NCBI RefSeq assembly: GCF_003315135.1 | Contig: NZ_QNRK01000015.1 | Location: forward strand, 62,001-126,000 | Reading direction: 5' to 3' | From: Roseiarcus fermentans | Lineage (GTDB): Bacteria; Pseudomonadota; Alphaproteobacteria; Rhizobiales; Beijerinckiaceae | Length of the DNA stretch: 64,000 nt | Part shown: one piece after another, positions 39,470-47,605 of the stretch | Layout: every line of letters begins with the position of its first letter | How positions within the stretch are numbered: the stretch's first letter is position 1 | Program-made: the position numbers and the translations under genes | Notes under the pieces: model-generated | Seen by the model: the letters and a program-made list of their open reading frames with translations, nothing else | Database searches by the model: none | Told to the model about the DNA's origin: nothing

Positions 39470-39713
39470 CGCTCTCTCGCCCCTTGACTGGCCGGCCGCC
39501 CGACGCGCGGCGCGCGGCCTCCATAGCGCAAACGTCGCCCGCGGCAAATTTTCCGGCCGCGGGCCGCTCTGCAGCCGCGCCGCTCAGCGGGAGGGCGCGC
39601 ATCCCCGCGCGCCCGGGCGGCGGGACGCAGCCCCTCCCGGGGCGCGCCCTGTCCGGCTCATCGCGAACGGCCGCCTCGGCCGTTGCCGCGCGACCCACAC
39701 TTTCAGTCAACAC

Positions 39714-39855
39714 CGTCATCGCGAGGAGCCCGCAGGGCGACGCGGCGATCCAGGGCCGCTGCGCCGGGCGGCGGGGCAGGCGGCGGCGCCGCTGGACCGA
39801 AGCTTCGGCCCGTCCCCCTGGATCGCCACGGCGCTTCGCGCCTCGCGATGACGGG
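39714..39855. repeat. dispersed repeat with inverted ends
   Basis: Left end CGTCATCGCGAGGAGCCCGC through GCGACGCGGCGATCCAGGG. Right end is inverted: CCTGGATCGCCACGG through CCTCGCGATGACGG. It is a paired copy of the family at 34808. It lies in the 483-base gap between the AI-2E and metallophosphatase genes, the rest of which shows nothing recognisable. Confidence 0.78.
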
Positions 39856-39952
39856 CCACGGCGCTTCGCGATGTCGGCAACGCGGCGACGCCCGCCCGCT
39901 ATCGATGCCGGCCCCGCCCTGCTATGCGGGTCGCGACCCTGCGAGCGCCGCG

Positions 39953-41812
39953 ATGAACGACCTGCCCCCGCCCGACACCCGGACGCCGCCCCGCGCGATC
40001 CTCGATCCGCGCCGCGGCGACTTCGAGAACGACCATTCCGCGCCCAAGCAGCGCTCGCTGCTCGCCATCGCCGGCAGCCTGATCGGCGAGATCAGCCTGC
40101 CCAAGCTCGCCGCCATCTGGACGGCGCAGATTCTCGCGCCCGCGGTCCTGCTCGGCTTTGCGCCGCTGTTCCTGACGGGCTGGATCGGCGAGGCCGCGAG
40201 CCGGCTCGCCGAGGCGACCGGAATCGTCCTGGCGGCCGTGCCGATCACGGTCGCGGTCGCGACGGCCTACGGTTGGCGCCCCGTCTTGCGGCTGATCGAG
40301 GAAAACTTCTGGTCCCTGAACGCGCTCGCCGTGCAGCCCGGCTACGCCTTCTGGCGCGAGGCGATCCGCCATCTGACCGAGCGGTGGCTCGGCGGTCGCA
40401 CCGGCCCCAAGCTCGCGCGGATGCGCTCGGTGGCTTGCGCCGCGGCGGGGGTGATCCTGTTCGTCCTCGCCGCCGGCGTGGCCGTCCTCGTCTGGCCGGC
40501 GACGCGCTGGATCGGCTCGGTCGCCGATCTCGCCTCGCCCCGCCATCTGCTCCTGCCGACGATCGCCAACACCATCGTGGTCATGTCGGCCTATCTCGCC
40601 ATCGCCTCGCTGATCTGGGGCGTGGTCGAGGCTTTCGCCGACCAGCCGCTCGATCTCGCGCCGGCCGCGCCGCCGCCCGGCGCCCGCGTCTGGCGCGTCG
40701 CCCATCTCTCGGACGTGCACGTGGTCGGCGAGCGCTTCGGCACGAGGATCGAGAGCGGCCGCGCCGGCGCGCGCGGCAACGGACGGTTCGAGCGGGCGCT
40801 CGAGCGGCTCGCCGCGGTCCACGCCGCCGATCCGGTCGACCTCGTCCTCTTCACCGGCGACATGACCGACGCCGGGACGTCGGCGGAATGGGAGGAGTTC
40901 CTCGCCATCCTCGGCCGTTTCCCGGCGCTCGCTGCGCGCGCGCTCGTCCTGCCGGGCAACCACGACGTCAACATCGTCGACCGCGCCAACCCGGCCCGGC
41001 TCGACCTGCCGTTCAGCCCGATGAAGGCGCTGCGGCGGATGCGGACGCTCTCGGCGATCGCCGCGGTTCAGGGCGACCGGGTCTTTACGTCCCTTCTCCC
41101 CGCTCGCGGGGAGAAGGTTAGGATGAGGGGCGCGGGGGATGAGCCGCCGCAGCCGGTCGCCTCGCCCGTCACCCCTGCCCTCTCCCCGAGAACGGCCTCT
41201 GGCGATTGGGTTCCGCTCGCCGAGGCGCTCGACCCGTCGCGGGCGGCGATCGAGGCGTTCGCCGACCGGAGCGGGTTCGCCCTGTCGCGCCGCCTGCAGC
41301 GGCTCTGGAACGACGCCTTCCCGCTGATCCTGCCGCCCGAGGGCGAAACCGGGCTCGGCGTCGCGATCCTCGATTCCAACGCCGACACCCACTTCTCGTT
41401 CACCAACGCGCTCGGCATGATTCCGGCCGATCAGGCGAGACGCCTCACCGCGGCCTTCGACGCGCACCCGCACGCGGGCTGGATCGTCGCCCTGCACCAT
41501 CACGTCACCGAATACCCGCGGCCGGTGAAAGCCTTCTCGGAACGGATCGCCACGTCGCTGATCAACGGCGCCTGGTTCCTGCGCCAGCTCGTGCCCTACG
41601 CCGCGCGGCTCGTGGTGATGCACGGCCATCGCCATGTCGACTGGACGGGCGCCTGCGGCGCGCTGACCGTGGTCTCGGCGCCCTCGCCGGTGATGGGGCC
41701 GGAAGGGCGCGGAACGCATTTCTACGTCCAGGCGCTGACGGTGGGCGCGGGCGGCCGGGTGAGCCTGCTCGCGCCGCAGCGGGTGGAGATCGAGGGTGAC
41801 AGCGGGGTTTGA
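39953..41812 (+). CDS. membrane-anchored metallophosphatase carrying an in-frame repeat insertion
   Basis: 619 residues. The N-terminal part has three or four hydrophobic segments (about 60-90, 95-110, 165-190, 205-225). A calcineurin-like domain follows: HLSDVHVVG (about 246), FTGDMTDAG, LPGNHDVN, ALHHHVTEYP and HGHRHVDW. All metal-ligand motifs are intact. Residues about 381-418 are encoded by a palindromic repeat (41094-41206) inserted in frame between GNHD and the C-terminal His motifs. The start at 39953 is chosen because sequence above it derives from another repeat. Substrate unknown. Confidence 0.88.
   Translation: MNDLPPPDTRTPPRAILDPRRGDFENDHSAPKQRSLLAIAGSLIGEISLPKLAAIWTAQILAPAVLLGFAPLFLTGWIGEAASRLAEATGIVLAAVPITVAVATAYGWRPVLRLIEENFWSLNALAVQPGYAFWREAIRHLTERWLGGRTGPKLARMRSVACAAAGVILFVLAAGVAVLVWPATRWIGSVADLASPRHLLLPTIANTIVVMSAYLAIASLIWGVVEAFADQPLDLAPAAPPPGARVWRVAHLSDVHVVGERFGTRIESGRAGARGNGRFERALERLAAVHAADPVDLVLFTGDMTDAGTSAEWEEFLAILGRFPALAARALVLPGNHDVNIVDRANPARLDLPFSPMKALRRMRTLSAIAAVQGDRVFTSLLPARGEKVRMRGAGDEPPQPVASPVTPALSPRTASGDWVPLAEALDPSRAAIEAFADRSGFALSRRLQRLWNDAFPLILPPEGETGLGVAILDSNADTHFSFTNALGMIPADQARRLTAAFDAHPHAGWIVALHHHVTEYPRPVKAFSERIATSLINGAWFLRQLVPYAARLVVMHGHRHVDWTGACGALTVVSAPSPVMGPEGRGTHFYVQALTVGAGGRVSLLAPQRVEIEGDSGV
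41094..41206. repeat. palindromic repeat inside a coding sequence
   Basis: CCCTTCTCCCCGCTCGCGGG then GAGAAGG, followed by TTAGGATGAGGGGC. About 40 bases later comes the inverted half, CCCGTCACCCCTGCCCTCTC. It is a dispersed hairpin element of the type common between genes in Hyphomicrobiales. Here it contributes about 38 codons to the metallophosphatase without a stop. Confidence 0.8.
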
Positions 41813-41847
41813 GGTTGTCCCCGCCGGGGAGCGCGGCCGGGACGGCG

Positions 41848-42096
41848 CCCCTTCCCCAACGAAGGTTGGGGAAGGGGGCGCGAAGCGCCGGATGGGGTGC
41901 GGAAAGCCGGACGCCGGCGGCTACGGCTTCGCGTCTGTGGTCATGCCATGCGCCCCGCTTCGGAGGAGGAGGACGTCACGCATGGAGGGGTCGCCATGCG
42001 CGTCGCCGCCCGTGCAAATGGCTCGAGGTTCGTGCGTCGGCCCACACCCCATCCGGCGCTTCGCGCCACCTTCCCCAGCAAAGCTGGGGAAGGGGT
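41848..42096. repeat. REPIN-like pair of inverted palindromic units
   Basis: Unit 1 at 41848-41899 (CCCCTTCCCCAAC hairpin, GGCGCGAAGCGCC, GGATGGGGTGCGGAAAGC) and unit 2 at 42043-42096 inverted (CACCCCATCC, GGCGCTTCGCGCC, CCTTCCCCAGC hairpin). The spacer is about 140 bases with no gene. A degraded copy of the AGATGTGTGC element follows near 42110. Together with this, 41813-42140 contains no gene. Confidence 0.82.
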
Positions 42097-42140
42097 TCCG
42101 CGACCCCGGAGATGTGTGCGTGCCGTGGAGCGAAAGCGCC

Positions 42141-42429
42141 CTACCCCGCCCCGGCCGCCGCGCAGGCCAGCGCCAGCGCGATCGCCAGCAGGGCGAGCGC
42201 CGCGGCCGGCCAGCGGCGGAACACGGAATCGAGCCGGTCGAACAGCGCGCCAACCCGCAGCATCCGGTCGAACGCCGCCTCGCCGACGACGATCGTGTCG
42301 CCCACCGGAATGCGCGCCGCGAAATGCAGCATCAAGAGCGCGCTGCCCGCCGAGGAGGCGGCGGCGAGGAGCGCGGCGAGGCCGGCGCCGAACAGCGGTT
42401 TTGACGCCGCCTTGGCGAGAAAGCCGCCC
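42141..42429 (-). pseudogene. decayed copy of the 3' end of the neighbouring mnhD-like gene
   Basis: The translation GGFLAKAASKPLFGAGLAAL, a gap, then IPVGDTIVVGEAAFDRMLRV matches the C-terminus of the 43652-45268 gene, including its stop position. An in-frame block of about 74 codons is missing. Both deletion ends carry GCGCG, suggesting deletion at short repeats. The upstream two thirds of the gene are absent, and the frame runs into unrelated sequence. The intact gene and this remnant flank the alpha/beta hydrolase. Confidence 0.85.
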
Positions 42430-42578
42430 CCGCTCGCGGTGAAGCCTGAGGATTTGATCGCGCTCGAGGTCGCCGAAAGGATCAACGAAGGTAAGAGTGT
42501 GTATAAGGCGACCTGACGGATCGCAGCAAAGCGCGCGGCCTCGGGCTGCAGGATACACGGGTCCAATGGAGGGGACGG

Positions 42579-43487
42579 ATGAGCGTTCAAGCTTTGACCC
42601 TTACGGCGAGACGATTGTTCACGGCGATCGCGGCGGCGGCGGCCATCGGCGCATTCGGTCTGGCGTCAATACCTCGCGCGAGGGCGAGCGACGATGCGCG
42701 GCGGTTGATCTCAGCGCATGGTCAGACCATCGAAGCCTTCGTCTTCGGCGAGGGACCGCAAACGCTGATCCTGGCGGCCGGCAACGGACGGCCGGCGTCG
42801 CAATTGACGGATCTCGCCAAGGCCATCGCGTCCGCCGGCATTCGCACGGTCGTCTACAACTACCGCGGGATCGGCGCGAGCGACGGTCCGATCGACGGCC
42901 TGACGCTGGTCGACTACGGCAACGACGTGTGGGCGATCGCCGACGCGCTCGGCGCGCAGAAGGTCCATCTGGCCGGCAAGACCTATGGCAACAGGGTCAT
43001 GCGCGCCGCGTCCCAGACAAAGCCGGACCGCGTCGCGACGATCATTCTGGTCGGGGCTGGCGGCGAGGTCCTGCCCTCGGAGGAAACGATGGCGCTTTAC
43101 AAGCGGTACCTCGACCCCGACGTGCCCAAGGCCGAATGGCTGTCGTTGCAGGCGAGGTTGATGTACGCCCCTGGAAACGAGCGTCTTGCCGAAAAGGACG
43201 CGGGCGAAGGCGAGTTCCCGGCGGTCGCAGCCGCTGAGGCCAAGGCCAGCGATGCGACGCCAAAGGACGCCTGGAGCATGGGCGGAACGGCGCCGATGCT
43301 CGCGATCACCTGCCTCCTCGACCGTGTCGCCGTGCCGGAGAACGCCTTCAGAATCGCGGAGACTCGCCCGAACACCTGGCTCGCGGGTCTTCCCGGCTGC
43401 GGCCACAACATGATCAACGAGCAGCCCGAAGAGCTGCGCCGCCTGATCGTCGGTTTCATTCAGGCTCGGTCCGGCGCGAACAAATAG
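42579..43487 (+). CDS. exported alpha/beta hydrolase-like protein with Thr at the nucleophile position
   Basis: 302 residues with a signal peptide (about 1-37, ending near RARAS). Alpha/beta hydrolase core: VFGEGPQTLILAAGNG, TVVYNYRGIGASDG, VHLAGKTYGNRVMRAAS (elbow G-K-T-Y-G instead of G-x-S-x-G), late Asp in LLDRVAVPE and His in LPGCGHNMINE. Loss of Ser suggests reduced or different activity. It is inserted, in opposite orientation, between the intact mnhD-like gene and its decayed copy. Confidence 0.85.
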   Translation: MSVQALTLTARRLFTAIAAAAAIGAFGLASIPRARASDDARRLISAHGQTIEAFVFGEGPQTLILAAGNGRPASQLTDLAKAIASAGIRTVVYNYRGIGASDGPIDGLTLVDYGNDVWAIADALGAQKVHLAGKTYGNRVMRAASQTKPDRVATIILVGAGGEVLPSEETMALYKRYLDPDVPKAEWLSLQARLMYAPGNERLAEKDAGEGEFPAVAAAEAKASDATPKDAWSMGGTAPMLAITCLLDRVAVPENAFRIAETRPNTWLAGLPGCGHNMINEQPEELRRLIVGFIQARSGANK

Positions 43488-43651
43488 CGGATTGGCCCTT
43501 CGAGAAGACTTGCCGACCTCGGTACGTCCGCTTCCGCCGCCAATCGAGGCGTCCAGGGGTCGCGTCTGCGGCGACCGCGAAACGTCGGCTTCCGCCATCC
43601 GCGGGCGGGGTCAGGTCCCGCGGCGTGGGAACCAAGCGTCAGGCTTGACTG

Positions 43652-45268
43652 CTACGGCGCCGCCGCCCAGGCCAGCGCGAGCGCGATCGCGAGCAGCGCC
43701 AACGCGGCCGCGGGCCAGCGGCTGAAGGCGGCGTCGAGCCGGTCGAACAGCGCGCCAACCCGCAGCATCCGGGCGAACGCCGCCTCGCCGACGACGATCG
43801 TGTCGCCCACCGGAATGCGCGGCAGCCGGTCCGCCGCGCTCGCGAGCGCATAGGCGAGCAGCCCGCCGAGCAGAATCGGCCACAGCCCGTCCCAGAGTTT
43901 GGCCAGCGACAGCGCGTCGCCGACCGCGCCGACGAACGGGAACAGCAGCCAGGGCAGGACCAGCGCGCCGAGCGCCGCCGCCGGCCAGAAGCGGACCAGC
44001 GGCCCCGGGCTCGCCGTCGCCTCGTACCGCCACGCCTCCGGCAGGCGCGCTGAGAAATGCAGCATCAGGAGCGCGCTGCCCGCCGAGGAGGCCGCGGCGA
44101 GGAGCGCGGCGAAGCCATATCCGAACAGAGGCTTCGACGCCGCCTTGGCGAGAAAGCCGCCGGTCAGGGGCAGCCCCGCGAGGCTCAGCGCCAGCGCGAG
44201 GGCGAGGAGCGACCACAGGCCCGGGCGCACGCCGCGTGCGGAAAAGGCGCCGACGGCGAGGAACAGCGCGCCCTTCACCAACACGTGGTTGGCGGCGTAA
44301 AACGCCACCAGCGCCGGGGCGCCCGCGTCGCCGGCCGCGAGCGCCATCCCGAGGGCCGCGGCGATCACGCCCATCTGGCTGACGCTCGAATAGCCGAGCA
44401 CCGCCTTGGGGTTTGGCTGGGTCACGCCGACGAGGACGCCATAGAAGGCGGTGACGAAGCCGAGCGCCGCCAGCGCTTCGCCCCATCCCACGAGCGGAAT
44501 TCCGAGCGGCAGGAAGCGGACGAGGCCGATCACCCCCGCCTTGACGCCGGCGCCGCTGAGCACGGCCGCCGCCGGAATCGGCGTCGCGGCGTAGGCGAGC
44601 GGCATCCAGCCGTTGAGCGGAACCAGGCCCATCTTGGCGCCGAAGCCGGCGACGATCAGCGCCAGCGCCGCGTCGCGCCAGGGCGAGACCGGCAGCGCCG
44701 CGACCACGTCGGGGATCCGGAGGCTGCCGTGCGGCTCGCCGGCGGCGAGCAGGACGAAGGCCGCCAGCAAAAACGCTTCGCCGAGCAGCGCCATCGCCAT
44801 GTAGACGCGCCCCGCCCGCTGCGTCTCCGGCGCTGGGTCGAAGGCGAATAGACCCCAGGCCGGGATGCTGACCAGCGCATAGACGAGGTAGAACGACAGG
44901 AGGTCGTCGGCGACGAACACGCCGAGGCTGCCGATCAGGGTGAGGAGCCACGACACCGCCACCCGCCGGTCGAGCGGCGCGGCGGGGGCGCGCAAGACGC
45001 CGGCGCCGACGGCGATCCACAGCAGCGCCGAGACTGCCAGCAGGAGCGCCGCCGGCAGATCGAGCCGCAGGCTGAGCTTGAGCGCCGGCGCCGAGAGGTC
45101 GAACGGCCCGGCGACCAGCGCGGCGGCGGCTGCGAGCAGCGCCGGGACCGGGGCGAGCCATTGCCAGGCCAGCGCTTCGTCCCGCCAGCGCGGAACGAAG
45201 CACGCGGCGAGAAACGCCGCCGGGACGGCCAGGGTCGCCGCCAGCAGGATGGGGCCGAGGAGACTCAT
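43652..45268 (-). CDS. second MrpD/NuoM-like antiporter subunit
   Basis: 538 residues with about 14 helices, of the proton-conducting transporter family (Mrp/Complex I antiporter-like). Lys-containing segments are present: GFGAKMGLVPLNGW, GAGVKAGVIGLVRF, NHVLVKGALFLAVG. The helix-5 segment FYLVYALVSIP lacks the Glu that is conserved in this family and present in the neighbour (LYVALELLTF). It overlaps the mnhD stop by four bases and ends the cassette. It may replace the missing large MrpA-type subunit, which is inference. Confidence 0.85.
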   Translation of the reverse strand: MSLLGPILLAATLAVPAAFLAACFVPRWRDEALAWQWLAPVPALLAAAAALVAGPFDLSAPALKLSLRLDLPAALLLAVSALLWIAVGAGVLRAPAAPLDRRVAVSWLLTLIGSLGVFVADDLLSFYLVYALVSIPAWGLFAFDPAPETQRAGRVYMAMALLGEAFLLAAFVLLAAGEPHGSLRIPDVVAALPVSPWRDAALALIVAGFGAKMGLVPLNGWMPLAYAATPIPAAAVLSGAGVKAGVIGLVRFLPLGIPLVGWGEALAALGFVTAFYGVLVGVTQPNPKAVLGYSSVSQMGVIAAALGMALAAGDAGAPALVAFYAANHVLVKGALFLAVGAFSARGVRPGLWSLLALALALSLAGLPLTGGFLAKAASKPLFGYGFAALLAAASSAGSALLMLHFSARLPEAWRYEATASPGPLVRFWPAAALGALVLPWLLFPFVGAVGDALSLAKLWDGLWPILLGGLLAYALASAADRLPRIPVGDTIVVGEAAFARMLRVGALFDRLDAAFSRWPAAALALLAIALALAWAAAP

Positions 45269-46770
45269 GGCAGGCCCGCCGTCGCCAGCGCCGGCCGGCC
45301 GATGTCAAGAAGGCGGAAGAAGGCGTCCGGCATGAAGCCGAGCGCGACCGCGACCAGGGCGAGCGTCAGCGCCACCGCTTCGCCCGCCCGCCGCGGCGGC
45401 GCCTTCAGCACGATCGGCGCGCGCGCCAGCGCCGGGGCGAGGATGCGGTAGACATAGCCCGCCGCCAACAGACCCCCCGCGAGCAGCACCAGCGCCCACA
45501 CCCACTGCCCCGAGGCGATCGACGCGCCGAGCAGCAGCCATTTCGCGGCGAAGCCGCCGCTCGGCGGCAGGCCCATCAGCGACAGGCCGCCGAGGCCGAG
45601 GGTCAGGAAGGTCAGCGGCATTGCCCGCGCCGCGCCGGCGAATTTATCGATCCGGTCGTGCCCCAGGGACTCGTAAACGAGGCCGGCGGCGAGGAACATC
45701 GCCGCCTTGGCGAAGGCATGGGCGAGCACCTGCATCACGCCGCCGTTCCACCCCATCGCCGTCCACGGGTGGACCCCGGCGGCGAGCGGGAAGATCAGGA
45801 ACAGGTAGCCGATCTGGGCGATGGTCGAATAGGCGATCAGGAGCTTCAGCCGCGGCTGCCGGAGCGCCATGACGCTGCCGAACAGCACCGCCGCCGAGCC
45901 GAGCGCGCCCAGGATCGCGTCGAAGCCGATCGCCGGCAGCGCCGGCAGGACATAGAACCACAGCCGCACGGTCAGGAAGAACGAGCCCTTGACGACCAGG
46001 CCGGAGAGCACGGCGCTCGCCGGCGCCGGCGCATTGGCGTGCGCTGGCGGCAGCCAGAGGTGGAGCGGGAAGAGGGCGGTCTTGGCGAGCAGCCCCGCCG
46101 TCATCAGCGCCGCCGCCGCCGTCACCGCCGGCGCCGGGCGCATCCGCTCCGCGAGCAGCGCGATGTCGAGCGTGCCGAAGGCGCCGTAGAGCAGCGCCGC
46201 GCCGAGCAGGTAGAAGATCGAGCCGACGAGCGCGAACAGGAGATAGCGCAGCGCGGCCGCCAGCGTCTCCGGCTTGCCCTCGACGCAGGCGAGCGGCACG
46301 GCGGCGAAGGTGAGCAGCTCGAGCGCGACATAGAGGTTGAACAGGTCGCCGCTGACGAAGACGATCGCCAGCGCGGCGCTGATCGCCTGCAGCATGATCC
46401 AGAAGGTGAACGCCTTGCGCGTCTCCCGCCCGTCGGGCGGCGTCGCGAACAACGGCCGCGCGTAAAGGCCGGCGGCCGGGACGATCAGCGCGGTCACCAC
46501 CAACATGACCGCCGAGACGCCGTCGGCGCGGAGCGCAATGCCGAGCGGCGGCGACAGGCCGGCGATGGCGTAAACGATCGGCCGGCCGGCGCGCCAGACT
46601 TCGCCCGTGATGGCGAGCGCCAGCGCCAGCGCGAACGGGGCGGAGCCGAGCGCGATCCGCTCGGGCCAGCGGCCGCCGAGGGCGAAGGAGGCGAGGATGC
46701 CCGCCGCGGGAAGCAGGATCGCCAGCGCCAGCAGCGCGCCGCCCGCCGTAGGGACGTCGGCCGGCGTCAT
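45265..46770 (-). CDS. mnhD: Mrp-type Na+(K+)/H+ antiporter subunit D
   Basis: 501 residues with about 14 helices. MrpD hallmarks: GDLFNLYVALELLTFAAVPL (helix-5 Glu), FPLHLWLPPAHANAPAPASA, LAHAFAKAAMFLAAG and GLPPSGGFAAKWLL. It is a proton-channel subunit of the multisubunit antiporter. The start at 46770 fits the family; the frame above it reads through repeat DNA. The 493 bases between it and mnhC are filled with repeats, whereas the other subunit genes overlap by 4-8 bases. Confidence 0.93.
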   Translation of the reverse strand: MTPADVPTAGGALLALAILLPAAGILASFALGGRWPERIALGSAPFALALALAITGEVWRAGRPIVYAIAGLSPPLGIALRADGVSAVMLVVTALIVPAAGLYARPLFATPPDGRETRKAFTFWIMLQAISAALAIVFVSGDLFNLYVALELLTFAAVPLACVEGKPETLAAALRYLLFALVGSIFYLLGAALLYGAFGTLDIALLAERMRPAPAVTAAAALMTAGLLAKTALFPLHLWLPPAHANAPAPASAVLSGLVVKGSFFLTVRLWFYVLPALPAIGFDAILGALGSAAVLFGSVMALRQPRLKLLIAYSTIAQIGYLFLIFPLAAGVHPWTAMGWNGGVMQVLAHAFAKAAMFLAAGLVYESLGHDRIDKFAGAARAMPLTFLTLGLGGLSLMGLPPSGGFAAKWLLLGASIASGQWVWALVLLAGGLLAAGYVYRILAPALARAPIVLKAPPRRAGEAVALTLALVAVALGFMPDAFFRLLDIGRPALATAGLP

Positions 46771-46779
46771 GCGGGGCGC

Positions 46780-47211
46780 CCCTGCCCCGGCTCTGCCGGG
46801 AAAGGTGGCCCGAGGGGCCGGATGGGGTGCGGAAAGCAGGTCCCCTCGCCCGCCGATTTGCGGCGACGCTCGTGCATTCCCATATGCGCCGATCGTGCAA
46901 TCCGACGCGCATCGAAGCAGCCGGCCACACCCCATCCGGCCCTGCGGGCCACCGTTCCCAGCAAGGGCTCTACGGCATGCACACATCTTGGGGCCCGCAC
47001 GAAACCGGTCGGCGCCGTGCGCCTCCTCCCCCCTTGTGGGGGAGGAACGAGGAGGGGGGTTACGCTGAACTCGACGTTTTGGGCCTTTCCAGCCGCGAAA
47101 CTGAGAGGTCCGTGAGACCCCCCACCCTGTCCCGCCCCCACAAGGGGGGCGGGGACGCCGTTCGTCGCTCGCAGATCGCGCCGGCAAGGAGATGTGTGCA
47201 TGCCGTAGAGC
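46780..47211. repeat. compound repeat block between mnhC and mnhD
   Basis: Contains a REPIN-like pair (unit 1 46780-46830, unit 2 46926-46966, inverted). Next is a second element bounded by a perfect 22-bp inverted repeat, 46967-46988 and 47190-47211 (core TCTACGGCATGCACACATCT). Inside are further hairpins around 47020-47060 and 47125-47160. Part of it recurs at 27911. No gene is present from 46771 to 47263. Confidence 0.85.
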
Positions 47212-47263
47212 AAGGGCTGGGGAAGGAGTCGCGCCCCATCGCGTCGATCGTCCGGAAGCCGCA

Positions 47264-47605
47264 TCATTTGTCCTCGGCTCCGTCGTCCGGCTTCGCTCCG
47301 GCGTCGGGATCGAGGCTGACCGTCCCGGTCTCCTCGGCGAGGCGGAGCATCAGCGCGACCGCGAGCGCGGTCGCGGCGAAGGCGACGACGATGCCGGTGA
47401 TCACCATCGCCTGCGGCACGGGATCGAACGGAAAGCGGCCGGTCGCGCCGCGCCGGGCGACGATGCCGAAGACGAGGAACACGCCGCTGCCGATCAGGTT
47501 GAACGCCAGCAGCTTGCGCAGCGGCTTCGGGTCGACCACCAGGGCGTAGAGGCCGAGGCCGACGAGCCCGGCGCCGACGAAGCCGGCAATGGTTCCCGGG
47601 CTCAT
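47264..47605 (-). CDS. mnhC: Mrp-type antiporter subunit C (NuoK-like)
   Basis: 113 residues with three membrane helices. NuoK/MnhC hallmarks: FVGAGLVGLGLYALVVDPKP and LLAFNLIGSGVFLVFG, then DPVPQAMVITGIVVAFAATALAVAL. Subunit C is part of the membrane core of the Mrp complex. It overlaps the upstream mnhB fusion gene by four bases. Confidence 0.93.
   Translation of the reverse strand: MSPGTIAGFVGAGLVGLGLYALVVDPKPLRKLLAFNLIGSGVFLVFGIVARRGATGRFPFDPVPQAMVITGIVVAFAATALAVALMLRLAEETGTVSLDPDAGAKPDDGAEDK

Noticed and set aside
42141-42590. A 149-codon frame read as a separate small antiporter subunit.
   Set aside because: Its first third is unrelated sequence, and the rest is a deleted copy of the C-terminus of the neighbouring subunit. 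I called it a pseudogene.
46771-47187. A 139-residue N-terminal extension of mnhD.
   Set aside because: The added sequence is translated repeat DNA. The family N-terminus begins at 46770.
46780-47211. A CRISPR array, because of several hairpin repeats in a row.
   Set aside because: The repeats are inverted, unequal in length and unevenly spaced, with no direct repeat-spacer series and no cas genes.
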